This document shows positions 8,185 through 14,517 of a stretch of 21,235 nucleotides of DNA, one piece after another. Position 1 is the first letter of the stretch. Each line of letters opens with the position of its first letter. This stretch comes from an uncultured Paludibacter sp. (GTDB taxonomy: Bacteria > Bacteroidota > Bacteroidia > Bacteroidales > Paludibacteraceae). The notes under the pieces were generated by a model, which saw only the letters and a program-made list of their open reading frames with translations, searched no databases and was not told where the DNA came from. Location of the stretch: contig CALCBD010000027.1 in assembly GCA_937897985.1 (NCBI GenBank), forward strand, positions 1 through 21,235, given 5' to 3'. The position numbers and the translations under genes were made by a program.

Positions 8185-8217
8185 AATACTTATAGTTTAA
8201 ATGGTTCAGAATAACAT

Positions 8218-9291
8218 TTAACTGAATTTTCCTTCGAAATTAATATTTACATCATTCACAAACTGACGAATTTTCTGTTCGTCTTCAAGTTTACATATCA
8301 GCAAAACATTGTCCGATTCAGCAACGATATATCCTTCAAGGTCCTGAATGACAGCTAATTTTTCGTGTGGAAGAGCAACAATGTTTTTACTGCTGTCGTA
8401 GAACATGGTTCTGCATTTTAAAGTGACATTTTCATTATTGTCCTTATTTGACATTTCGTATAGTGAGCCCCAGGTACCCAGATCTGTCCAGCCAAAATCA
8501 GAGCATAACACATAAACATTGGAGGCTTTCTCCATAATACCGTAATCGATGGAGATGTTAGGGCACGAAGCGTACATATTGTCAATAAAATCCTGTTCGG
8601 AAGGAGTATTGTAATGTTCTTTACCGTTTTCGAATTTTGTAGCCACTTCGGGTAACAAAGAGTGGAAAGCATGATCGATGGTTTGCAGGTTCCACAAAAA
8701 GATGCCGGAGTTCCAGAAAAATTCACCTGTTTCGAAAAAAATCTGAGCAAGTTCGGCATTTGGTTTTTCTGTAAACGTTTTTACCTTGCGTAAATTGGTT
8801 TCACCTTCGTCGATCTGTATGTAACCATAACCGGTTTCGGGGCGGCTCGGTTTAATTCCAAGTGTCAGAAGGCTGTTGTTATGTTCCACAAAGTCGAAAC
8901 CTGTTTTAATGGTTTCGAGGAAGTCGTTCTCTTTTAAAATCAAATGGTCAGAGGGAGCAACCACTATATTTGCTTTGTCGGTAATAGCTTTGATGCGTTG
9001 CACTGCGTACGCAATGCAGGGAGCAGTATTTCTGCGGTTTGGTTCGAGTAAAACCTGTTCAGGCTGTATTTCGGGCAATTGTTCAAGAATCAAATCCCTG
9101 TAAATAACATTTGAAACAATAAGAATATTCCCGACAGGCATTAGTTTGCTAAACCGATCGAAGGTCATTTGCAACAGGGAACGTCCGGTTCCGAAAAAGT
9201 CAAGAAATTGTTTGGGACGGTCGTTGCGACTGAATGGCCAGAACCGGCTACCAATGCCACCAGCCATTATAATACAGTAATTGTTTTTCAT
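8218..9291 (-). CDS. manC: Mannose-1-phosphate guanylyltransferase
   Basis: A 357-residue cytoplasmic nucleotidyltransferase that makes GDP-mannose from mannose-1-phosphate and GTP for polysaccharide and O-antigen sugars. The N-terminus carries the signature MAGGIGSRFWPFSR with the downstream activating lysine in RPKQF (residues 9-28). FTEKPN (near 172-177) is the second family motif, and ILVAPSDH-like and WNSGIF-like motifs also appear. The length fits the single-domain type. It lacks the C-terminal phosphomannose isomerase cupin of long ManC/AlgA proteins. It is 155 bp downstream of the M20 deacylase and 33 bp upstream of the small tail-anchored gene on the same strand. Confidence 0.92.
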   Translation of the reverse strand: MKNNYCIIMAGGIGSRFWPFSRNDRPKQFLDFFGTGRSLLQMTFDRFSKLMPVGNILIVSNVIYRDLILEQLPEIQPEQVLLEPNRRNTAPCIAYAVQRIKAITDKANIVVAPSDHLILKENDFLETIKTGFDFVEHNNSLLTLGIKPSRPETGYGYIQIDEGETNLRKVKTFTEKPNAELAQIFFETGEFFWNSGIFLWNLQTIDHAFHSLLPEVATKFENGKEHYNTPSEQDFIDNMYASCPNISIDYGIMEKASNVYVLCSDFGWTDLGTWGSLYEMSNKDNNENVTLKCRTMFYDSSKNIVALPHEKLAVIQDLEGYIVAESDNVLLICKLEDEQKIRQFVNDVNINFEGKFS

Positions 9292-9446
9292 TATATTTCG
9301 TGTTTTAGCTCGTTGAGCAGGTTTTTTGTTGTGAAAAATCGCACTAAGATAATAAGATTATTTGTGTTCGTGAAATTAATTCCGAAGGTTTTTTATAACG
9401 GTTTGAAATACAACACAACCATTTTCACATTTTCAAAAATCAATTT

Positions 9447-10505
9447 TCAAAAAGTCAGTTGGTGGAGCAAATTAACATAAGTCTGAATCGCATTTTCAAT
9501 TTCGGAACACAGGATGTATTCGTTGGCTGTATGTGAACGCGATGAATCACCGGGTCCGATTTTGATGCTCGGAAAGGGCATTAAAGCCTGATCCGAAAGG
9601 GTTGGCGAACCGAATACGCCTAATCCCAGTTGTTTTCCTCTTTTTACAATAGGATGATTCATGGGAGTCGATGACGATCCGAGACGGGTGGAACGTGCGC
9701 TGACACTGCATTTTACATGTTTCTTTATTTCATTCAGAATCTCATGATTATCGTAAAGTTCATTGGTTCGTACGTCGACAACGAAGCTGCATTTGTCAGG
9801 GATTACATTGTGTTGTGTTCCTGCATTGATCTGTGTTACCGACATCCTGACCGGTCCCAGCAAGGGGGAATTCTTTTCGAAACTGTAATTTCTAAACCAC
9901 TCCACATCCGTCAGGGCATTGTATATTGCATTTTCACCTTCATTACGGGCGGCATGACCGGCTACACCGGTTGCAATACAATCGAGCACCATCAACCCTT
10001 TTTCGGCAATTGCCATTTGCATGCCGGTGGGTTCTCCCACAATTGCAAAATCGATAGCAGGTAAATCGTTTAGCAGGCTTTCAATACCGTCTTTACCCGA
10101 AATTTCTTCTTCCGAAGTAGCAGCATAAATCAGGTTGAAGTGTTGTTGGTGTTCGGTCAGATGGAGAAATGCGTATAGCAAACTTACCAGACTTGCACCC
10201 GCATCGTTGCTGCCAAGTCCGATTAATTTGTCGCCTTCGGTGACGGGTGTAAAAGGATCGTACGTCCAGCCTGAAACCGGTCGAACTGTGTCAATGTGAG
10301 AATTTAACAGAATAGTTGGTTTTGCGGTGTCGAATCCGGGGCTCATTAACCAGATATTATTTTTCGACCTCATCACCGTCAAACCCTTTTCCTCGATAAA
10401 TTTTTCGAGGAATCCCGCTGCCGCACTTTCTTCGCGACTGAATGATTGAATTGCAATTAATTGGCTGAGAAGCGAAATGGCTTCATTTGCAGTTGTCGAT
10501 ATCAT
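9447..10505 (-). CDS. argE: M20 family N-acylornithine deacylase (ArgE type)
   Basis: A 352-residue zinc peptidase-family enzyme, probably releasing ornithine from its N-acyl form in arginine synthesis. Metal ligands and the catalytic base are in place: His70 and Asp72 in NSHIDTV, Asp101 in SNDAGAS, the Glu pair in TSEEE (132-133), Glu158 in GEPT, and His325 in RSHTANEYI. The central dimerisation insert (about 165-270) includes GVAGHAARNEGENAI. Because the carbamoyltransferase in this window has the succinyl-type Pro90, the natural substrate may be N-succinyl-ornithine or -citrulline instead of the acetyl form. It shares strand and region with argB, separated by the esterase gene. An ArgE/DapE mix-up is possible on sequence alone, but context favours ArgE. 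Confidence 0.85.
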   Translation of the reverse strand: MISTTANEAISLLSQLIAIQSFSREESAAAGFLEKFIEEKGLTVMRSKNNIWLMSPGFDTAKPTILLNSHIDTVRPVSGWTYDPFTPVTEGDKLIGLGSNDAGASLVSLLYAFLHLTEHQQHFNLIYAATSEEEISGKDGIESLLNDLPAIDFAIVGEPTGMQMAIAEKGLMVLDCIATGVAGHAARNEGENAIYNALTDVEWFRNYSFEKNSPLLGPVRMSVTQINAGTQHNVIPDKCSFVVDVRTNELYDNHEILNEIKKHVKCSVSARSTRLGSSSTPMNHPIVKRGKQLGLGVFGSPTLSDQALMPFPSIKIGPGDSSRSHTANEYILCSEIENAIQTYVNLLHQLTF

Positions 10506-10563
10506 TTGCCTGGTTATTGGAAGTTGATTTGAAAATTAAAATTGGTTATAAAGTTCGCGAAAA

Positions 10564-11436
10564 TCAGGGGTTTTTAATCAGTTTTTGTCTGATAAGCCAG
10601 GATTTAAGTACTTCGTTCCAGTTGTCGGCCGGAATGCCTTTTTTTCGCATTCCAAATCCATGTCCGCCGAGATCATATTCCTGCAATTCACACTCAATAC
10701 CTTTGTCCTGAATTGCTTTTGCCAGATTACGGCTGTTGGCAATGGGCACTGCTTTGTCGTCACGGGCATGAACAATAAAAGTTGGTGGAGTTTTCTTGGT
10801 AACCTGAAGTTCGTTGGAGTAAAATTTCACTAATTCTTCCGATGGTTTTTTGCCTAACAGGTTGGTCCTTGAACCTTTGTGTGTGTAGGTCGAATCCATA
10901 GTTACAACAGGATAACCTAATATCATAAATGCCGGACGTTCGGTTTTTGATTTAAAGTGAGTTCCGACCGTCGAAGCCAGATGCCCCCCTGCCGAGAATC
11001 CCATGATTCCGATTTTATTTTTGTTAATATTCCATTCTTTGGCTCTTCGGTGAATAATGTTCAGTGCTGTTTGAGCGTCTTTTAAAGGAATTTGATAATG
11101 TCCGTTCGGCATACGATAATACAAAACAAATGCTGATACCCCCAGTTCATTGAACCATTTGGCAACGTCGGAGCCTTCTTTGATCTGCGAAACACCTCCA
11201 TATCCACCTCCGGGACAAATCAGTACAGCAGTTCCGCATGCTTTTTCCTTAACTGCCGGAAATGCAAGCATTCTGGGTTCGGAAATATTCATAATAAATT
11301 CAGGATCGCGGAAAGATTCAGCTACACTTATTTCGTTGCTTTCGGTCATACCATTGGGGTATAACATGATTTTTTCCTGTGCATTCATTGTGTAAAAGTT
11401 AATGAACAAAGCCATTGTAAAAATAATCCTTTTCAT
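10564..11436 (-). CDS. Secreted BD-FAE-like alpha/beta-hydrolase (esterase)
   Basis: A 290-residue protein with a Sec signal peptide: MKRIIFTMALFINFYTMNAQ, with cleavage likely near residue 20 (Asn-Ala-Gln). It therefore acts outside the inner membrane. The hydrolase core shows CPGGGYGG (oxyanion loop, 74-81), nucleophile Ser148 in GFSAGG, Asp227 in ARDDKAVP and His259 in GGHGFG. This is the pattern of acetyl-xylan/feruloyl esterase-like (BD-FAE) enzymes that remove acyl groups from plant polysaccharides or other esters. It sits between argB and the argE-like gene with gaps of about 60 bp, so it is co-oriented and perhaps co-transcribed, though a role in arginine synthesis is unlikely for a secreted protein. 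The substrate cannot be told from sequence. Confidence 0.86.
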   Translation of the reverse strand: MKRIIFTMALFINFYTMNAQEKIMLYPNGMTESNEISVAESFRDPEFIMNISEPRMLAFPAVKEKACGTAVLICPGGGYGGVSQIKEGSDVAKWFNELGVSAFVLYYRMPNGHYQIPLKDAQTALNIIHRRAKEWNINKNKIGIMGFSAGGHLASTVGTHFKSKTERPAFMILGYPVVTMDSTYTHKGSRTNLLGKKPSEELVKFYSNELQVTKKTPPTFIVHARDDKAVPIANSRNLAKAIQDKGIECELQEYDLGGHGFGMRKKGIPADNWNEVLKSWLIRQKLIKNP

Positions 11437-11498
11437 TTTGAAGTGTTTTTTGTATGATTTGATTTAATGTTTTACTAATCGTTATTTGTTAAAAACGT

Positions 11499-12275
11499 TC
11501 AGTTTTTACCTGATATTTTAGTGCCTGAGCTGGTGTGAATCATGTCGGCACGGGTGATAACTACCTCTTTGACACCCGATTTTATTGCTTCGAAGGCATT
11601 TTCGAGTTTAGGAATCATTCCACCCGAAATTGTTCCGTCGGCTACATATTTCTCAAACAACTTTGGAGTGATTTCATCTATAATGTTTTCGTCATCATTT
11701 TCGTTCAAAAGTACTCCCTTTTTCTCGAAACAATAGACCAGAGTGACATCGAAAAAACCGGCCAATGCTTTGGCAGCTTCTCCGGCTATGGTATCGGCAT
11801 TGGTGTTGAGCATGTTGCCTTTCAAATCGTGAGTAAGCGGAGCTAAAACCGGAACGACATCTTTGCCAATCAAGTCGGCCAAAATTCCGGCATTTACTTC
11901 TTTTACATCGCCAACATATCCGTAATCAACTTCCCTGACAGGGCGTTTTTCCGAGCGCATATAATTAAGATCGGCTCCGGTCAGACCAACAGCGTTAACT
12001 CCGATTGCCTGTAATCCGGCTACGATTTGCTTATTCACCAACCCGCCGTAAACCATGGTTACAACTTTGAGCGTTTCTTCATCGGTAATGCGACGGCCAT
12101 TCACCATTTTGCTTTCGATGCCAAGCCGGGTGGCCAGGGCTGTTGCAGAACGTCCGCCACCGTGAACCAGCACTTTATGACCTTCAATCTTCGAAAAATC
12201 AGTTAGTAATTGTTGCAGCGTTTGTGGCTCTTCCACTATCTTGCCACCGACCTTAATAAGTGTAAGTTTGTTCAT
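11499..12275 (-). CDS. argB: N-acylglutamate kinase (ArgB)
   Basis: A 258-residue amino-acid kinase that phosphorylates the gamma-carboxyl of N-acylglutamate, the second step of arginine synthesis. The N-terminal LIKVGGKIVEE (6-16) and HGGGR (residues around 40) form the phosphate-binding part, and NTNADTIAGEAAKAL and GGMIPKLENA are family motifs near the C-terminal half. It matches Bacteroides ArgB closely over its length. Two upstream start options exist (TTG at 12311, ATG at 12305), but ATG at 12275 gives the family length and lies a normal distance after the -7 element at 12309-12316. The substrate is probably N-succinylglutamate, judging from the carbamoyltransferase. A degraded second copy of its first codons lies at 12685-12761. 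Confidence 0.94.
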   Translation of the reverse strand: MNKLTLIKVGGKIVEEPQTLQQLLTDFSKIEGHKVLVHGGGRSATALATRLGIESKMVNGRRITDEETLKVVTMVYGGLVNKQIVAGLQAIGVNAVGLTGADLNYMRSEKRPVREVDYGYVGDVKEVNAGILADLIGKDVVPVLAPLTHDLKGNMLNTNADTIAGEAAKALAGFFDVTLVYCFEKKGVLLNENDDENIIDEITPKLFEKYVADGTISGGMIPKLENAFEAIKSGVKEVVITRADMIHTSSGTKISGKN

Positions 12276-12308
12276 TGATGTATATATATTATTCAGAGTG
12301 TTCATTAT

Positions 12309-12316
12309 CAAATATA
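12309..12316 (-). promoter_or_regulatory. -7 promoter element of argB
   Basis: The minus strand reads TATATTTG, an exact TAnnTTTG match, 34 bp before the argB ATG at 12275, predicting a leader of about 25-30 nt. A CAAA (TTTG on the minus strand) at 12342-12345 is 25 bp away, longer than the usual 19-21 bp spacing. It overlaps the edge of the ATPase remnant. Confidence 0.55.
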
Positions 12317-12319
12317 TTG

Positions 12320-12600
12320 CTAATTGATTATTTTGTTACTCCAAAGTTCTTTTAAGTATTCAACTGCCGGAAAAATTTCTACCTCATTTAGAATTCGCCT
12401 GTTTTTATCCATAGACACTACTATTGCTATAGTTGCCGGAAAATCTTCTTTAAATGCCTTTAAGACTTTTTAAATGCCCTGAACTAACCTCGTTATTCGA
12501 CATAATCTCAATTACAACAAACCCTTCACCAATCATTGCCTTCACTTCGTAACCATAACTTGTACGCCGGTAAGTTAATGCTTTATCCGGATTATTGTAA
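12320..12600 (-). pseudogene. C-terminal remnant of a DUF4143-type AAA ATPase, frameshifted
   Basis: Reading the minus strand in two frames gives about 90 residues that resemble the C-terminal nuclease-like part of AAA ATPases with a DUF4143 domain. The first piece includes YRRTSYGYEVKAMIGEGFVV and IEIMSNNEVSSGHLKSLKG, then stops. One extra A in an AAAG run near 12457-12465 shifts the frame, and the next piece continues as KAFKEDFPATIAIVVSMDK and EIFPAVEYLKELWSNKIIN before the TAG at 12320-12322. Family members usually read a V-K-S motif followed by LKGLKAF and an IVVS strand, as here; IEIMS replaces the usual IEVKS. Everything N-terminal (the ATPase core) is missing, with an in-frame stop just upstream. 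It is a dead fragment. Confidence 0.6.
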
Positions 12601-12622
12601 CCAGGGTATGAAATATGTGTGT

Positions 12623-12656
12623 AAAATCACATTATTGGCACTTAGCGTGTGATTTT
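12623..12656. repeat. 9-bp inverted repeat in the argB-apt gap
   Basis: AAAATCACA (12623-12631) and TGTGATTTT (12648-12656) form a perfect 9-bp stem around a 16-nt loop. It lies between the ATPase remnant and the argB-like fragment. It could be an old terminator or the edge of an inserted segment. Confidence 0.4.
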
Positions 12657-12684
12657 TCGATAATTGTATTCGGATATTATATAT

Positions 12685-12761
12685 TTACAAATGTTGCTTC
12701 TGTCTTTGATGTTCCACCACTATTATGCCACCGACCATAATATGAGTAAGTTTAGCTATGG
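12685..12761 (-). pseudogene. Degenerate duplicate of the argB 5' end
   Basis: On the minus strand this stretch decodes as AKLTHIMVGGIIVVE, against the true ArgB start NKLTLIKVGGKIVEE. At DNA level 12712-12761 aligns with 12231-12277 at about 80% identity with one in-frame 3-bp gap. It includes the shared 11-mer TGCCACCGACC and shared GTAAGTTT (+ strand). Weaker similarity continues to about 12685. The lysines of the kinase KVGGK motif are lost and no start codon or continuation is present. It is a relic and not a gene. Confidence 0.6.
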
Positions 12762-12848
12762 TTTGTGTTTTTAGTCAACGATTTATACAAAACAAATAAG
12801 GTTTTTTTACATTGATTCTGATCTGACCGGACTGTATCATATAACAAC

Positions 12849-12873
12849 GAAACTCCATAATTGATGGAGTTTC
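12849..12873 (-). terminator. Hairpin terminator after apt
   Basis: GAAACTCCAT (12849-12858) and ATGGAGTTTC (12864-12873) form a perfect 10-bp stem with a 5-nt loop, 10 bp beyond the apt stop on the minus strand. The following minus-strand sequence is only moderately T-rich, so efficiency is uncertain. It separates the porW-apt run from argB. Confidence 0.6.
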
Positions 12874-12882
12874 GGGTTGTTT

Positions 12883-13473
12883 CTAAAATTTTATCAGTGC
12901 ATGTACATCTTCCGTGCCCTGCAGACGCGGACGTCCATTGAGGAATTCAAGTTCGATCAGAAAGCTGACCAACACTGATTTCGGGTGGAACATGCCGATT
13001 AATTCGAGAGCAGCTCCGGCACTTCCGCCGGTGGCAAGCAGGTCATCGTGAAGGAGAACGACGTCAGTTTCCTCAATGGCATCTTTATGAATTTCGAGGG
13101 CGTCGGTACCATATTCCAGTGCGTAATCAACCCTGAAAGTTTCGGAGGGTAATTTTCCCGGTTTGCGCAACAAAACAAAACCGGCACCGAGTTTATACGC
13201 CAGAATACTTCCGAGTACAAAACCACGGCTTTCCACACCAACCACTTTGGTAATTCCTTTGTCCTTGTAGTATTCATAAAGGTCATCCACTATGTACCTT
13301 AAAACTTCGGCATCTTTCATTGCCGTGGTAATGTCTTTAAATAAAATTCCCGGTTTTGGAAAATCGGGTACATTGCGAATCGACGCAATCACTTCATTAA
13401 TACCTATACCTGCCCCCCTACCTCGTAAAGGGGGAGTTAGAGTGCGATTAATATCTTTATCCGTTTTACTCAT
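12883..13473 (-). CDS. apt: Adenine phosphoribosyltransferase with repeat-derived N-terminal insert
   Basis: A 196-residue cytoplasmic purine salvage enzyme joining adenine and PRPP to AMP. It is recognised by PDFPKPGILFKDITT (about 34-48) and the PRPP-binding loop LLHDDLLATGGSAGA. It is about 20 residues longer than usual at the N-terminus. Residues about 10-25 (TLTPPLRGRGAGIG) are encoded by a C/G-rich palindromic repeat (13411-13440) that looks inserted between codons for MSKTDKDI and NEVIASIRN. The ATG at 13473 has no Shine-Dalgarno but an A-rich leader, normal for this phylum. The only later option is a GTG inside NEVIAS, which is a weak alternative. It follows argF' by 65 bp on the same strand and has a hairpin after its stop. 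Confidence 0.92.
   Translation of the reverse strand: MSKTDKDINRTLTPPLRGRGAGIGINEVIASIRNVPDFPKPGILFKDITTAMKDAEVLRYIVDDLYEYYKDKGITKVVGVESRGFVLGSILAYKLGAGFVLLRKPGKLPSETFRVDYALEYGTDALEIHKDAIEETDVVLLHDDLLATGGSAGAALELIGMFHPKSVLVSFLIELEFLNGRPRLQGTEDVHALIKF
13411..13440. repeat. C/G-rich palindromic repeat inside apt
   Basis: The + strand reads CCCCCCTACCTCGTAAAGGGGG with flanking GC and AGTTAG. The arms CCCCC and GGGGG pair around a 12-nt centre. Similar repeats (CCCCC..TTTA..GGGGG, with a conserved TAACnCCC border) are common between genes in Bacteroidota. Here it is in frame with apt. Confidence 0.6.
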
Positions 13474-13520
13474 TATTTTATTTTTTAAATTGTCTTTACA
13501 AAGTTTGTTTGTCGATAATA

Positions 13521-13549
13521 ATTCCCCCCTTTAGAGGGTTACGGGGCTA
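13521..13549. repeat. Second copy of the C/G-rich repeat at the argF' stop
   Basis: The + strand reads CCCCCCTTTAGAGGGTTACGGGG, the same family as the copy at 13411-13440 but more degenerate. It overlaps the last codons of argF': its GCC-CCG-TAA supplies Ala, Pro and the stop. The two copies bracket the argF'-apt spacer. Confidence 0.6.
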
Positions 13550-14489
13550 ATAATCTTTTTATTACCACCTGAGCTGATATTTCACGATTGGCTGCTTCAG
13601 GTATTACAATGGAACGCGGGCCTTCAATCACTTCGTCGGTCACTATCATATTGCGCCTGACCGGTAAACAATGCATAAAACGGGCATTGTTGGTAACAGC
13701 CATTTGACGGTCGCTCACTGTCCACGAGCGGTCAGTACTGAGAATTTTGCCGTAGTTCGGATCGGCAAAAGCAGCCCAGTTTTTGGCATAAATAAAATCG
13801 GCACCTTCGAAGGCTTTCATTTGATTGTACTCAACTTTTGCTCCGCGTACAAATTGTGGTGCCAACTCATAACCTTCGGGGTGCGTAATTACAAAATCCA
13901 CATCGGCTTCGTTCATAAAGTCGGCAAATGAGTTGGGAACTGCCTGTGGTAAAGCTTTCGGATGCGGAGCCCAGGTCAGAACCACTTTGGGACGGGGTGT
14001 TTCTTTGTATTCCTCTATGGTAATCAAATCGGCAAATGCCTGCAAAGGATGGGTGGTAGCACCTTCCATACTGAATACAGGTTTTCCGGAAAGCGAAATA
14101 AACTGTTGTATAATGGTTTCCTGATAATCGAATTCCTTATTCTCAAACTGAGCAAAAGCTCTCACTCCAATGATATCGCAGTAGCCTGACATTACCGGTA
14201 TTGCTTCGAGAATGTGTTCGGGTTTGTCGCCGTCCATCACTACTCCGCGTTCGGTTTCAAGTTTCCATGCACCGGCATTGATGTCGAGAACAATTGTGTT
14301 CATTCCCAGATTCATACCGGCTTTCTGAGTGCTCAAACGTGTACGCAGACTTGAGTTGAAAAAAACCATCAACAGAGTTTTGTTTTCTCCGAGATGTTTG
14401 TGGGCAAAGCGGTTTTGTTTGATTTCGAGAGCTTCTCTGATTGCTTCCTGCAGATTGCCAAGGTCTTTAACGTTGGTATATGTTTTCAT
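13539..14489 (-). CDS. argF': N-succinylornithine carbamoyltransferase (ArgF')
   Basis: A 316-residue transcarbamylase of arginine synthesis that acts on N-acylated ornithine. The carbamoyl-phosphate loop SSLRTR is at residues 46-51 and the HCLPVRRN motif is near the C-terminus. It resembles the Bacteroides fragilis enzyme nearly end to end. Residue 90, in MDGDKPEH, is Pro. In the published B. fragilis and Xanthomonas work this position sets specificity: Pro for succinylornithine, Glu for acetylornithine. I therefore predict the succinyl substrate. The last residues (KRLLAP) are shorter than the B. fragilis tail (KRLLENLP as I recall it), and the stop falls inside a C/G-rich repeat. It starts 28 bp after porX on the same strand and precedes apt. 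Confidence 0.93.
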   Translation of the reverse strand: MKTYTNVKDLGNLQEAIREALEIKQNRFAHKHLGENKTLLMVFFNSSLRTRLSTQKAGMNLGMNTIVLDINAGAWKLETERGVVMDGDKPEHILEAIPVMSGYCDIIGVRAFAQFENKEFDYQETIIQQFISLSGKPVFSMEGATTHPLQAFADLITIEEYKETPRPKVVLTWAPHPKALPQAVPNSFADFMNEADVDFVITHPEGYELAPQFVRGAKVEYNQMKAFEGADFIYAKNWAAFADPNYGKILSTDRSWTVSDRQMAVTNNARFMHCLPVRRNMIVTDEVIEGPRSIVIPEAANREISAQVVIKRLLAP

Positions 14490-14517
14490 ATAATGTAAAT
14501 AGTAAATTGAAAATAAA

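Noticed and set aside
10578..10833. Reading frames in other frames within the esterase gene
   Set aside because: The esterase frame has a signal peptide and an intact triad; the others show no motifs.
12451..12475. Direct repeat TTTAAATGCC twice, as a possible target-site duplication
   Set aside because: The two copies are explained by similar codons (His-Leu-Lys and Ala-Phe-Lys) within the ATPase remnant, and no element lies between them.
13474..13538. Promoter for apt in the argF'-apt spacer
   Set aside because: No TAnnTTTG on the minus strand; the nearest CAAAGTTT does not fit the consensus, so read-through from argF' is more likely.
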